From positions 44,878,501 through 44,942,500 of the forward strand of contig JAMJFZ010000107.1 in NCBI GenBank assembly GCA_026225945.1: a stretch of DNA of 64,000 bases, in the 5' to 3' direction. The DNA comes from Cricetomys ansorgei. Lineage: Eukaryota; Chordata; Mammalia; Rodentia; Nesomyidae. Numbering within the stretch: position 1 is the stretch's first letter; every line of letters begins with the position of its first letter. A model generated the notes under the pieces. The model saw only the letters and a program-made list of their open reading frames with translations, was not told the DNA's origin and made no database searches. Below are positions 37,605-50,429 of this stretch, one piece after another. The position numbers were made by a program, and so were the translations under genes.

Positions 37605-37725
37605 ACTCAGGAAGCTAATGCAGGAGAAGCAGAGTTTTGAGACCTATTTAGGCTACAGAGTGAGTTTGGAGTCCAGTTTGGGCTGTGTATTGATACTTTG
37701 TCACAAAAAAGCAAGGACTTCCCTT
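37605..37725 (+). mobile_element. B1-like SINE fragment
   Basis: Diverged B1: 'actcaggaagctaatgcagg' and 'ggctacagagtgagtttgga' blocks in the right order. Confidence 0.6.
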
Positions 37726-37729
37726 CTCA

Positions 37730-38700
37730 AAAAGGCAAGGTAAAGAGCACAGGAAAGAGTTCAACAAGTAAATTATATTTCTCCTGTCTCCTCTTCATGA
37801 AATGTAAATATACTGTGACCTAATATAAAGAGATTGGGCATGTGCCTGGGTATGAGTACACGGAGCACAGCGTAGGCCATAGTCAGAGCACTACAGATCC
37901 ACAGATTCCACACTAGCTTTCATGTATTTAACACTGTTCTTTGAGGAGAAGTCAGAGAGTGTTATATCCTTACATAAGCCAAATTTGCCTCTTGAAACTA
38001 TGTTGTTTTTACAATAAGCTTTGCCTTGAAAAAGCAAATTTCTACATAGGAATTGACTTTTATCAGAATAAATAATTATAGGCTATTACTGTCTTTCTTT
38101 TAATATTGAAAAATCTCTACATCTTATCTACCTAACCATCTATATCTAAATACTTACCTTCTATTATTCCCTTAATAAAGCACATCCATTGTTAAATGAT
38201 ACAAATGATGCAGCTTCCTTATGATGTAGTATTGCAATTAAAATCTGTGCTTGAAAAGGTGAAGCAAAATTAGCATCAACTAAAATTAGGAACCAGGAAA
38301 CATTAATGCAATAATATCTGAGTTATCACTACAAATACAGGAATGTGAATAAGTTAAGTTAATCACAGTTTACGATCCTCATGAGAACTCTGTGTTAGAA
38401 GAATATTCTGTTTAGTCCATAAAAGCTATGTTTCGTCCATTAAACATACTCTGAGTATTATTTCACTTGGAATGGATATGGCAAGCATAATTTGTAAAAG
38501 AGAAAAACCGATGGAGTCATATGAATAATTCTTCTGATATTAACTCAGTCCCAGTCTTTTCCAGAGTCAACTTAGAGTTTGATTACCTAAGCTAATCTAA
38601 GGAGAGAAAAACTGTGCATGCATTCAAGTTTGCCTAGAAGTTAAGGAACAAATTGGGTGGATGGATGAATTACAGAAAAAATAAATGTAATATACAGATT
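37730..38700. other. Unique non-coding stretch
   Basis: No repeat or exon recognised. Confidence 0.5.
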
Positions 38701-38832
38701 TATTTTGTATGTCAAGTTCTTCATCTGTGTATGAATGTGTGGTAGTGTGTGTGTCCTGTAATTACATATGTGTGTGTGTGTTATATGTACATGTCTATGT
38801 ATATTATTGTGTGTGTGTTGTAAGTACATGCA

Positions 38833-38833
<1 letters not shown>

Positions 38834-38874
<41 letters not shown>
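38834..38874. repeat. (TG)n microsatellite
   Basis: A pure TG tract preceded by TG-rich DNA (38725-38830) and followed directly by a minus-strand B4. Confidence 0.97.
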
Positions 38875-38875
<1 letters not shown>

Positions 38876-39212
38876 TGTGGTGGTGATGGTGGTGGTATGT
38901 GTCAGTGTCCATGCAATTATTTGTGTGGAGAGAAGGGAAACCAAAAATCAACATCAGCTGTTTTCCTTGATTGCCCCTAACACACACTCTTATTACTTGA
39001 GACAAGGACTCTCACTGATCCTGGAACTCACCAGTCTAGATAGGCTGATTGGCCAATGAGCTCCATAGATCCATCCTTTCCTACCTTCTCAGCATTTGGA
39101 TTACAGTCAAGAGGTACCATGACTGTCTTTTTACTTGGGTGCTATATTTGAACTCGGGTTCTTATGCTAGTGCAACAAGCACTTTATCAACTAAGCACAT
39201 TCCTCAGGCTCA
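38876..39212 (-). mobile_element. B4 SINE, near full length
   Basis: On the minus strand the head (about 39150-39212), B1-like middle ('cttgagacaaggactctcac', plus-strand reading) and TG/CA tail are all recognisable. Confidence 0.8.
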
Positions 39213-41776
39213 AACTTTTTCAATTTAAAGATTTTTTCCTGGTCTTAACAGACATTAAAATTTGCTCACCATACACAGAATAATCAAGTGTCAGAATTAA
39301 ACATTGGCATATGTTGTGAGGACAGGCCAATACTTAAGGGAATGTACAGAAGCATTGCTTTCAGGACAGAGTCTATTAAAATTAAGCTCTTAATCACAGA
39401 ATGTAGAGAACTGCATTAGTCATGGTTAGTACTTTGGCATCACATAAGACTTTGCTTGGTCCAAGACTACTGGGTCTCACTAGGGGAGCATTTGGCCTAT
39501 TCAAACAAGGTATTGGAAGGCAGTTTAATAAAGAATCTATTTGTGGATTTGAGGACAGGGATATGTATAGAAACCAGTGAGGGATGCTGAAACATTCTGG
39601 GAACATCACTACTTCTAGTCCCAGAGGATCACAGATGAGGAATTAATAGCTGAAGGAGAAAGGATGCTGTAACGGAAATAGGGGACCACATCCGTGTCCT
39701 TCCTGTTGCTCTGGAGAAAAAGAGACTGTAGATCAATATTCCACTCATCATTGCTGTGTTCTTCAACAATGTGCCTTCATTTCCCATCGGCTGAGCCCAA
39801 TTCCAAAGCCCTAGAATAAGAGACCATGAACACAAGTCCCTGAAATTCAGCTTCCCAGGGCACAAAGGGAGTTGGGAGTCCATGGAGTCTGAATCAGGTT
39901 GGATGCACAGATAATAGCTAGAACACATGCCCTGCTGAAGGTAATTACAGTGCTATGCTGACCTAGGCTGGAGCCTACAACAAAGGAACTAAGTGTGATA
40001 ATATGGTTGTCTGAATTTAAAATATTGTTAATTTGCTCCTCATGGGATTTTTGCTGTTGTCCTATTTTGAAAATATGGAATACTACAATGCCGTTCATCT
40101 CAATTACCACATTTGAGAACTCCCCGCTCTCCAAAACCCTACTCTCTGACCAGGTTATCTATTGTCAGTGTCCTAGATTTTGCTTTCTGAATTTACACCA
40201 GATTTTACTGTTTGTTTTGCTGCCTTTGCTTCATGAATCCATTGAGAAGGCTTGTCCTTGAACCTAACAGGAAAAACATGTGCTCAGGTTTTATACATAT
40301 AAAACCTGAGAGGAGTTTTATGCTTTGAAATAATGAAGATTATGTATATTGTTTGCTCTGTCAGGAAGGTTTTTGTGTTTGATTGCATGTGTAATCTTAA
40401 AGATCCACTCATATTTGAATGAATGCTGTTGTAACCTACTGGTGCTGGTTTGTTCCTGAATTGTCCAACAGATCTGTCATTTAATTTTGAGAGTAGTATC
40501 ATCTGTCTCACCTTTCTATTGCACTAAAAGTTTCATGAGTAAGCAGAAGTTTTTATCTTTGTCTTCTTCACTCCTATTACTTCAGTTGCTTGAAAATAAT
40601 AAATCAACAAATATTGGTTGAATAAAATGAATGAATTGAACAGTGTTCATATAGCATAGGAACCATTGATTTCAGATTATATAATTTCTGATAAAAGGCA
40701 TAAATGAAAACTAGAGTAACAACTCCAATGATGGTATGAAGAATTCTGCCTTGTATTATGAGACAAATTAAAATCAGAAGATTCAACTTTTAAAAAGTAG
40801 AAGCTCTGTCACAGTAGCCAGAAGAATGTACCTGCCTGGGAATCCCATGTCATACCAGCCAATTTCCAGTGTTTTGTTCATGCTGAATACTATAGAAGCA
40901 AGATATTACCAAGCTTTGGAGAACCAGCCATGAGTTATAGGTTAATGAATGTGATGGTTATCCTTTTTTTCACTATTCATAAGTAGTTTATTTTAAAACA
41001 ATATTTTACTTTTTATACACATATAAACTTGCATTCATATTCATCTAAGTAATAAATAGACCTTTCAGAGAATTATATTTTATTCCAAAATAAAACATGA
41101 ATTAATCTAATATATATGCTAATGTAAAACATGGATATATCTTACTTGGGTTTTACTGGTATATATGTACATATATGATTACTAACAAAACTATTTCAGC
41201 TTTGTATAATTTTATAACTACTACTAGGAGTCTTATGGGAATGAATGGCTTGTAAGTTTTCAAGTGAAATCATTTTCCCTTATGGAAATTCTTATACTGA
41301 AGGAATATTTAGGTAAACAGCTCTGATTACTATTATGGCAAAGTTGCAGAAAGTTAATCAGTAGTCATTAATAATCTCTCATCTTTATCTAGAAAATCAC
41401 CAAATTTACCTCCTTTATGCCTTTATGGGGCATAAAATGAGAGAACTTACATCTGTTCATATTTACTATGTATCTGTCCCTTATAATCTACAGTGACAAG
41501 TGTTAAGACAGCTCTATCTATTATAATACAGTTCGTTGGTAAATACAGTCCCTGAATTTCTATAACATTCTTTATCCAGACTCTTTTAAACTTCAACTTC
41601 AACATTTATCATCCTTGTGTCTGACCAATGGATATTTCCCAAGGACTCTTCTCATTGTCCAATATTTACAACACTGCTTATCAAACATGTACTTAGAGAG
41701 TCTCAATTAACCCTGGGGAGATGACACAGTCAATAACCTGACTTCCAGTCCCACATCCCATGTGAAAAACACAGGC
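39213..41776. other. Mostly unassigned non-coding stretch
   Basis: About 39400-39960 has the feel of an old LTR but could not be assigned. About 40490-40640 may be an L2 tail, listed separately. The rest is unique AT-rich DNA. Confidence 0.4.
40490..40640 (+). mobile_element. Possible L2 3' tail
   Basis: Ends with 'caacaaatattggttgaata' followed by 'aatgaatgaa', similar to the common end of L2. Short and diverged. Confidence 0.45.
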
Positions 41777-41925
41777 ATGGGGTGGAAGAGGTGGCTCAGT
41801 GGTTAAGAGAACTGGCTCCTCTTACAGAAGACTTGGGTTGATTCCCAGAACTTACATGGTGATTTACAGTTATCCCTAACTCCAATTGCAGGGGACCCGC
41901 AAGAGCAGAATGTGCTCTTAATCAA
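41777..41925 (+). mobile_element. B2 SINE
   Basis: The head has the A-box-like 'gtggctcagtggttaagaga' (41811) and the following B2 body. It is cut off at about 41925, where a MaLR-type LTR begins. Confidence 0.85.
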
Positions 41926-42297
41926 TGTGATGGTTAATCTTTAATGTCAACTTGACAGGATTTAGAATCTCCATGGAAACAAATCTCTGGGTATGTCTAT
42001 GAGAGCTTTCGTTTATTAAATTAACTGAGGTTGAAAGACACACCCTTAATAAGGGTACACCATCCATGGGCTTGGGTCTTAAATAAGTATAAAGGAGAAA
42101 GGGAGCTGAGAACCATCATTCATCTCCTGCTTCCTGGCTGCAGACACCATGTGAACTGATGCTCCAAGCTCTGGTCCCTATGATTTCTCTACCATAAAGG
42201 ACTATACTTCTGAACTGTGTTTTGGAATAGGCCCTTCTTTCCTTAAGTTTCTTTGTCAGGGTAATGTATCACATCAACAAGATAAGTAACCAGTGTA
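41926..42297 (+). mobile_element. MaLR-type LTR
   Basis: Starts 'tgtgatggttaatc' and ends 'taaccagtgta', with the block 'atctctgggtatgtctatga' near 41982. Structure and length (about 372 bp) fit a MaLR solo LTR. It directly follows a truncated B2. The exact family was not recalled. Confidence 0.7.
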
Positions 42298-42684
42298 ATG
42301 GATATAGGATTTGGTTTTATAAGATGAAATAAGCACCGGAGATGGAAGATGGTGATGGTTACACAGCAATGTGGACTTATTTAATGTCATTAAAAATGGC
42401 TAAGAGGTAAATTTATATCTTTCCAAAGCATTAGAAAGAACCAAGGTTTCAAAGGTCAGAATTCCTTCATTATTTTTAATGTCACATGCTCTTGATTACA
42501 CTTTGCTGGGTATGTTCACAATGAATGTGGCATTGATTTAGATGAGGTTATAGTTGATGGCTAGAATTTTGTTAGATTATTATTTGAGGGCAATCTAAGG
42601 AAATAACTGAACAACCGTGAACAATATTTGCTTTATTCTGATGAGCTTACATTTGAATTTTGTGGCTGGTGGAATGTTAATAAA

Positions 42685-42685
<1 letters not shown>

Positions 42686-42719
<34 letters not shown>
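42686..42719. repeat. (GT)n microsatellite
   Basis: A pure GT tract of about 34 bases. Confidence 0.97.
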
Positions 42720-42722
<3 letters not shown>

Positions 42723-42817
42723 TTAATATATAGCAGAGTCTTATTATAGTGAAATATAGTTTAGCTGAGGGATGAATTAAATAGGTTCTGTACTTTAAAC
42801 CTCCTCTGATATAATAT

Positions 42818-42872
42818 GATGTTGATGATGATGGTGATGATGGTGATGGTGATGATGATGATGATGATGATG
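42818..42872. repeat. (GAT)n microsatellite
   Basis: About 55 bases of GAT repeats with a few GGT substitutions, directly before a TG-rich B2 tail. It gives a poly-His frame on the minus strand that is not a gene. Confidence 0.95.
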
Positions 42873-43086
42873 TATGTGTGTGTGTGAGTGTTGCTGCACA
42901 TTTGAGTACAGGTATGTGTGTACATCTGTGAGTACAGGTACCCACAGACTACAGAAGAGGACATCAGAGACTCTGGGGCTGCAGTTAAAGGCAATGGTGA
43001 GCCATCTGACAAGGGTGTTGGGAAAGAAACTCAGGTCCCAAGCAACAACAGTACCCACTCTTATCCACAGAGCCTTCTCTCCAGTC
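42873..43086 (-). mobile_element. B2/B3-type SINE
   Basis: On the minus strand the head ends at about 43086 (plus-strand 'cacagagccttctctccagt') and the 3' part is TG-rich. Confidence 0.75.
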
Positions 43087-43519
43087 CCATGATTTGAATT
43101 CTGATTGTCTAAGGTGGATATGCCACATTTGGCAAAAGCATTTGGCTCAAATACTCATAGAATTTCATAAGATTATTTAATCTAAGGAAATGATGAAAAT
43201 TCTGGCATATCTGCCAGCAATAATTTTATAAAATTAGGGTGAAAGTAGTTGTAGCTTTGCCTTGTTGAAAATTACCATTTGATTTTGGAATGCATCATTA
43301 GAAAACGTGCTTATATTATGTGTCATTTTAATGTGCATCTCCTGCTTTATGCTTTTAAGGAGTGACCTACTGCTTGTTGTTTGTTTTATATTCATTTTAT
43401 CATAAGAAAATTATGTTAGACGGAAAGCAAATTCAAGGGATCTTATTTGAATTCAAAATGAATGGTAAAGTAGCAAAGAGAGAATTGCAAGGTCAACAAC
43501 TATTGACTCATTTGACTTA
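43087..43519. other. Unique non-coding stretch
   Basis: No repeat or exon recognised. The well-kept look of 43190-43400 is only an impression. Confidence 0.4.
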
Positions 43520-44047
43520 TTAATTAATATACAGTGCTGTGGTTTTTCAAGAAGCTTTGAAAGATAGACAAAAGCCTTTCAAAGAGGGACAACATAGTGG
43601 CAGGCTAGCAGAAGTTGATACTGACTAACCCAGAGAAATCTTCTAAGCTGATCCCCCAATATCTACATAAGAAGTGACCAAGAAACTCAACAGTCCACTC
43701 AAAGATTGCTAAGCACTTGAAACACATTGGAAAGTTGAAATGGCATGTTAAGGGAGTGCTTTATGAGCTGAATGAAAATGAAAGAGTTAAAAAAAATGGG
43801 ACTAGAGAGATGGCTCAGCAACTATGAACACTTGTTCTTCCAGAGGAAGTAGAAAAAACTTTCCACAATTTTGTCAACGAATGAAGTATGGTTTTTACAA
43901 TATAGGAATAAGCAAGCTTATTTCCATGGGTCAAAAAAATGTATTGACTGTAATGATTACTAATTTGATTGAAAAAGATGTATTTGAACCTAGTTGTGAT
44001 GTTTTAAATTTCACAATCCAAAACTGCACTTCCTTTTGAGTGAAGCT
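43520..44047 (+). mobile_element. Dead mariner-family DNA transposon, split by a B2 head
   Basis: From 43555 to 43790 the bases follow a mariner transposase N-terminal region. In frame, Val-Asp-x-Asp, Ala-Asp-Pro, Glu-Val, Lys-Lys-Leu-Asn and a later Lys-Val-Glu can be read in family order, with stop codons throughout. The part after the B2 (43848-44047) matches a mariner 3' end and finishes just before 'gaagctaatg', the decayed terminal repeat. The 5' terminal repeat was not found. Mammalian mariner lines (MMAR1/HSMAR type) are the closest I recall. No activity is possible. Confidence 0.7.
43795..43847 (+). mobile_element. B2 SINE head inserted in mariner
   Basis: Only the tRNA-derived 5' part is present ('actagagagatggctcagca'). 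It divides the mariner fossil into two parts. Confidence 0.75.
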
Positions 44048-44059
44048 AATGTTTCGGCA

Positions 44060-44340
44060 TTAGTATTAGTTTCTGGTTGATGCTGTCATGAATAATCAAT
44101 AGTCCATATGCTTTAAACAATACAAATTAACTTTCCTACCATTCTGGAGGTCACAATCCAAAACCACTTCCATGGAGCTAATACAGTACTGGAAGAGCTA
44201 CTTGGAAGCTCTAGGTGGACAACCTTTTTCCTTGATGTTGCTACACAGTCCTGAAATTGCTGTCTTTATCACATAAACGTCTACTTATGTTCTCAGACAC
44301 CCTCATTTTTGTTTTAAAGTTGGTAAGGATTCTGGAAGAA
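44060..44340 (-). mobile_element. MLT1/MER-type LTR fragment
   Basis: On the minus strand the end block is decayed 'actaatac' and the 'cattctggaggtcacaatcc' block (44141) is recognisable. Old and diverged. Confidence 0.5.
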
Positions 44341-44824
44341 TTATACTCAAAGATGTCTTAATAGCTATATTTTTATTTTAATATATTTAATTGTTTATTT
44401 AATATGATATTTAATTAATTAGTTAATATTTTCTTCTGGTCTATTCTGCATATTGCCTCTATCCTTATTATGTGAGAGACTTATCTGAGAAAGACACAAC
44501 TGTAGCCAACAAATAACTAATCCTTAAATCTTAGATGTGAAACTACTTCCAGACATGTATATTTCAGAGAAGAAGATAAACAGCTTGAAATAAGTCACAA
44601 AAGTCCACGATGTTGGCATGATGGAACTCACAAAATCTGCAGGTTTGGGAGCAGTTGATTTTTAAGCATGATGGGTACAAGGAATTTAAAAAGAAAACAA
44701 AAACTAAACGCAAAAAGACAACAACAGAAAGGGTTCAAGATGAATGCCATGACTACATAAAAACATTATGATTAAACGCATGTATTTGTTTTTCATTCAA
44801 TGATGAACATCAATATGGAAGTAT

Positions 44825-44910
44825 AAGCAGAATAAACTCTTTTTCTTCCCAATATAGCTTTTTGGTCATGGTGTTTCATCACAGCAACAAAAACCCTAGC
44901 TAAACTGTTA
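44825..44910 (+). mobile_element. MaLR-like LTR 3' end
   Basis: Only the end is present: an AATAAA signal (44831-44836), 'ttttggtcatggtgtttcat' and 'gcaacaaaaaccctagctaa'. The same family is seen full-length on the minus strand at 14494-15150. Confidence 0.7.
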
Positions 44911-45109
44911 ATAAAATAAGAGTGAAAAAGTATACTGAGGCCATATGACATTTATTTCTTAATATATTGTATAATGTAATTTGTCTTAGCATGATAGGTT
45001 GTCATTTTAATTAACTTATTTTTTATAGCTAAAGCTACATGTCAATAATGCACAGTAGAAATAAATTAAATATTCCTTTTAGATATAACTCTTTGCACAA
45101 AATAATGTA

Positions 45110-47835
45110 TGTGTATTTTATTTTCTTTATTCAATTTACTAATATACCCTCCTGAACAATAACATATAAGCAAAAAAACCTGTAAGGTTAAAAATAAAGT
45201 CAAGACAAAACATTATGAGAGACAAAATAAAACCTAAATTCCATTGAGTTCCTTAAGGGCTGGTCATGGGCCTGCACTTAAGTGTGGTTTGTGTACCCAG
45301 TGAGACTTCATAGGAGAAAATGAATTTTTCACTTCAGAATGGTTATGAATTGGTGATAGCTCCTGGGTTAGAGATTGGGGCTTGTGTCCATTTTGCCTCT
45401 CAGTTCTGGGATCCCATCTGGCTTAGGCATGTGCATGCTGCCACAGTGAGTTCTCATGTGTATAGGTTATGTTCTGTCTAGGAGGCCTTGTTTCCTTGGT
45501 GTCTTATATCCTCATTGGTCCTTAGATTTTTTTCTGCATCCTCTTCTATAGAGTTTCCTGAGAAGAAGGAGAGAGATTTGATGGAGACATTCCATTTAGG
45601 ACTGAGTGATTCCAGGTCTCTCATTCTCTGTGTACTGTCCAGTTATGGGTCTCTGTCTCTGTTCCAATCTCCTTCAGGGGGAAGATTTTCTGATGATGGC
45701 TGAGCAGGGCATTGATCTATGAGTATAGCAGGTTGTCATTAGGAGTAAGTTTATTGCTATGTTTCTTTAGCCAGAACAGTTGTATTTTACTTTCCCTGGG
45801 TCCATGACCTATCTAGTCACAGTTTCTAGACTACCCAAGCAATGGCAGGCATGGATTACATCTCATAGAGTGAACCTGAAATCCAATCAGGTATTGATTT
45901 GTTAATCCCAAAACATTTGTGCCATTACTGAACAAGAATATCATGCAGGCAGGTCACCAATGTAGATAAAAGGGTTTGTATCTGGGTTGGTGTTTACCTT
46001 TCTCCTCTGGTAACAACCAGAATATGTTCCAGTACCATGAACACTAGTCAGCTGTGGTGAAGGCTCTAGGTAGGTACAATCTTGACTTCCCCATGCACAG
46101 TGAGTTATGTAAGCATTGTCTTCAGCAACAGGACCGTATTATCAGTTTGTGGAGAGAAAACAATAACCTGGACAATAATCTGAGGTGTTTGAGAGTTCCA
46201 ATTGGGTTCCTTTGGCCAACATCAATTATATGTAACCCATTACTGGCACTGGAGGTTTCATTTCGTGGTGAGAGATGTCTAGTCGGGACTCTGTCTCACC
46301 ATTATTTGGTTATATATATATATCCATTATATATCTGCATATATTTTAAGAGGCTTCAGCTATACTTAGCTTCCATAAGACCCGCTCAAAAGGACCTTAG
46401 TTTTGGCTGTCCCTCCCCATATACCTTCATTAACCCCTCTCCCAACGCTTCTCCATTTAATCCATCTGTTCTAATTCACTTCATCCATGATCCATTAATA
46501 ACTATATATTCTGTATCCCCTTTCTTTCCTCCAGTCTAATTCTTTACTCTTCACCTAACATCTGTGGTTGTACAGGTTGTAGTCTGCTTGTCAAGGATTT
46601 AACACCTAACAACCACATGTAAGCAAATACATACAGTACTTGTCTTTCTGGATCTGGTTTACTGTATTCAGTATGATTTTTCTTTTCTAGCTCCATCCAT
46701 TACCCGTGAATTTTATGATTTCAATTTTTTTTAAACAACTGAATAATATTCTATAATGTAAATGTATAACATTTTCCTTTTCTAGTGACAGACATCTTGG
46801 CTATTTCAAGTTTCTGGCTAGTATGAATAGAGCAACAACCAACATTTTTGAGCAAGTATCTGTGTAATAGGACATACAGGTTGTAATAGGACATCCCTCA
46901 AGAGAGGGATACCTGGATCTTGAGGTAGATCTATTCCCACCTTCCTGAGAAACTACTACACTGATTCTATAATGGCTGTACAAGTTTTAACTCACACTAA
47001 ACATGGATGAGTGTTCTCTTTACCACACATACTAGTGTGAATTGTCACTCGTTTTTGTTGATGTTGGCCATTCTGACTGATAATAAGATGAAATCTCAAA
47101 GTGGTTTTGATTTGCATCCTCCTGCTGACTAAAGATGTTGAACATTTCTTTAATTGTTTTTCGGCCATTTGTGCTTCATTTTTTTTGAGATCTCTATGTT
47201 TTGATCTGTACCTCATTTTTTAACTAGGTTATTTGTTTTCTTGATGTCTTTTTTAAATTTATTTTTTTATTTATTTTAGATAATCAGCCCTTGATCAAAG
47301 GTGTGGCTAGTAAAATTTTTTTCCCATTCTGTAGCCTACAACTTTGTCTAAATGATGGTGTCCTTTGCTGTACAAAAGCTTTTAAGTTTCATGAGGTCCC
47401 ATTTATTAATTGTTGTTTTTGACACCTGTGCTACTGTTGCCTGGTTGAGAAATTCTTTTTCTGAGCCAATGTGTTGAAAACTATTCTCCACTTTCTCTTC
47501 TATCTGATTCAGTGTATCTGGCCTTATGATAGGGCCCTTGATCTATTTAGATTTAAATTTTGTGAAGAGTGATAAGTATGGATCAATTTGAATTACTTTA
47601 CCTGCATCCATCCAGTCAGTTTAATCAGCACATTTGTGGAAGATGCTGTCTTTTTTTCCAGTCTGTATTTCTGACTTACTTATAAAAATCAGGTTTCCAT
47701 AAAAGTGTGGATTTATGTCAGGATCTTTAATTCGAGTCTGTTGATGAACATATCTGTTTTTACACCAAGTCCATGCTGGTTTTAGTACTATATAGCTCTG
47801 TAGTACAATTTGAGGTCAGGAATGGTGTGATGAGA
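45110..47835 (-). mobile_element. Degenerate L1, minus strand (3' UTR plus ORF2 3' part)
   Basis: On the minus strand the L1 ORF2 C-terminal region (47835 down to about 46620) is followed by the rodent Lx-like 3' UTR (to about 45110). Plus-strand blocks such as 'gatgatggctgagcagggca' (45692) and 'tctgggttggtgtttacctt' (45980) match the 3' UTR. 'gagtaatattc'-like and 'gtttcatgaggtcccattta' (47386) blocks match ORF2. The 5' end is truncated. Open frames inside, including one of 161 codons on the plus strand at 46054, are antisense by-products. Confidence 0.88.
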
Positions 47836-47969
47836 AGCCTGTAGCTATGTGTGACCAGAGTTTGCTTGCCTGAGGAATTTGAGCATCAAATGCTCCCTGG
47901 GGAAAACAATAAAACCACACAGAACTTTAGAGAGCCAATGAAGGCAGGAAGGGAGCATAAATAGGAGAC

Positions 47970-48510
47970 TGTATTAGTTTGCTTTGGCTGCTAAACAAGG
48001 GAGCCAAAACTAATAAATGGCTTAATTTTCAACAGAAATTTACAGTACAGAATTCCAATATAAGAATGGTATTGCAGAACCATCCTCCAGACTTCTTATA
48101 GTTCTTTTCCTTGAGGCACTATGACTCTGAACTTGACTCGTCCTGTGTTCTAACAATAGGTGCATATCTGTTGTATGTCTTAATTTCCCAATTTTACAAA
48201 GTAATATTGGCTGCAGACTTATCCTAATTCTCTCATCATTTCATAACGTGAGGAAGCCTAGAAGTCACTATTCATGAGAAACATGACCTAACCAGACATC
48301 TAAGCTTGATCCAGACATCAAGCTGGCACCTTGAACTTGAACTTACTAGCATTCAGAACAATAAGCAGTACAGTTCTGTGATCTACAAAGACCCAGGATA
48401 TGATATTTCATTTTGGCAATAAGAATGGACTAGGACTTCTTTCCAAACAAGGTCATGTTCCCATGGACTAAGGGTTAGGACTTCAGCATCTTTGCGGAAA
48501 AGCACACTTG
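47970..48510 (-). mobile_element. MLT1-type LTR (MaLR)
   Basis: The minus-strand end 'gtattagtttgctttggctg' (from 47974) and the 5' block 'actaagggttaggacttcag' (48467) bracket a diverged ~540-bp segment in the right order for MLT1. Confidence 0.7.
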
Positions 48511-49680
48511 AACTAACCACAAATAGAAAATGAGGAAGCGAGAAGTTCTAGGCTTTGTGAACATGGTCTTGGCATAACTGTGGGACTGATAAGACTGTGG
48601 TATTCTTTAGAAAATAACAGGATGAAGGGAAAATGCACCAAACGCATTATGGATCCCATATGACACAGCATTATTTATAATGAATCTACATAAAACTTCA
48701 AAGTAAGCAATACAACTGCTCATTAATGTTTGCTAGGTTGCAGGAGAACTGTAAATGTGATGAAAAGCTAAGTCTCCCATCCACGTGCATCATAATCATT
48801 TTCCTACTACTGACAAGCAAATGGAAGCACCCAGAACTATCTTCAAAACACAGAGGTTTTCGTTTATATTAAATTGGATATGCTTTTTAACAAAAAAGTA
48901 AAATTGCATTTTAAAATAATATCCTTCTTCCTACAGACCCCATTTTCTGACTTAAGTCTAAAAAAGTAAAAGATTTCAATTTTATTTTAAATTTGAATTA
49001 AGTGCAGTTTTTCCAAATGTAAGCAAATTGCAATCATATGTTAGTAAATGTTTTATGAACCACATAGCATTTAAGTCTTCTTCAGAAGAGTGTCTTGCAT
49101 AAGATTATTGACATATGTGTTCTTGCCACCCTGACTTTCTAAACAAAGGCTCTGAGAAGACTTCCAAAAATCAAATGAAATTTTTTAATAAATTAATTTA
49201 AGGAAGAGCAGGAGTCAGACTATTTTTATGCCAATTCTTAGAACTGAGAGATTTTTTTTTCATTTTTGTTAATGTGTATGGAAACAACATTTCATTCCTA
49301 AAACTGTTGCTGGAAAATAGAAAACAAAACAAAACAAGTTGAGATGTCATATATAGTGGTATGGACACCTGTGGCATGCCTGTAATTAAAGTTCAACATA
49401 GATATACACAGTTTGTCTCTGTTTCTGAAGAGCTTTCCCAGTTTAGCCTGAGAAATGTGAAATTACTTCCCCTTCTCATCCCCTTCTTTTGGCTCCAATC
49501 TCATTTTCTTTCTTCTGAAATGGCCCAAGGTCATCCCCTAGGCAGTAAGCCAACAGTGAAGAATAAGAGTAGTCATTTGACAAGGCTTAGCTCATTATTA
49601 TTTTAGCAAACTGCTTTTGTGTTCTGTGTTTCCCTTTCATGTGACTCTCAGAAGAATAAACTGACTCCCAGGTATGCATC
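48511..49680. other. Unique non-coding stretch
   Basis: No repeat or exon recognised apart from a short AAAAC run at 49322-49337. Confidence 0.5.
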
Positions 49681-49766
49681 TGTGTTCTCAGAAATTACCG
49701 TTCATGAATGACTATCTTATATATGTGTTCTCAGAAATTACCATTCATGAATAACTGTCTTATATT
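49681..49766. repeat. 43-bp tandem duplication
   Basis: Units at 49681-49723 and 49724-49766 are nearly the same, differing at a handful of positions. Each starts TGTGTTCTCAGAAATTACC. Confidence 0.92.
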
Positions 49767-50429
49767 TAGATTGATCTGAGAAGATCCTTCTTATTCTTAT
49801 AGTTAGGACTAGGCCAGTGCATTTTAGTATTCCTATGTCAAGAACAAAACCCACATGTCTCATGACTCAAGCTTCATTGGGATCAGGAAATTCTCAAATA
49901 CATACTTCAGATGAAAGAGTATGACAGAGATGTAGATGAGAAATCCTAAGGAATTAAGACCAATGTTTTTATCAAATCAACTTTCGTTGAGATACTGTTT
50001 TTCAGTGGATTCCATTTTATAATACACACTGCTTTCAAATCCTAAATGAAAATATGTCTTTTGTATGCACTTATGAAATCTCCCTTCTCTGACTCTCCCT
50101 TTTCCGAATTCTGTAGGAGCTAAATAGCAACTTTGACTACTTTGTAATTTTCTCTATGCACAAGACCACGCTGCCACTCTTAAATGCTTCCAGCTTTCCT
50201 GAGAAGGTGAGAACATGACTGTGTTGACATTTAGGACAGATTCATCCCACTGCTGGGAAACCCACTCAACCTAGAGCCTGCTAATGGTGCATTAATAATC
50301 TTTGTGTCATAGGTGAAGACTAGTACAATTAGCACTAAATGCAGACAAGTCTTCCCAGACTTCCTGAGTTAATTTATGGGAGGAAGTGGATGACTCTTCA
50401 CTCCTAGTTCTTCTTTTTTAACACATTCT

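Noticed and set aside
41777..41850. tRNA gene
   Set aside because: The A-box-like sequence belongs to the tRNA-derived head of a B2 SINE. The same holds for the heads of the other B2 and B4 copies.
46054..46539. 161-codon plus-strand open frame, the longest in the window
   Set aside because: It lies antisense within the 3' UTR of the minus-strand L1 and has no family resemblance.
49681..49766. CRISPR-like repeat pattern
   Set aside because: Only two adjacent units with no spacers, in a mammalian repeat context; it is a tandem duplication.
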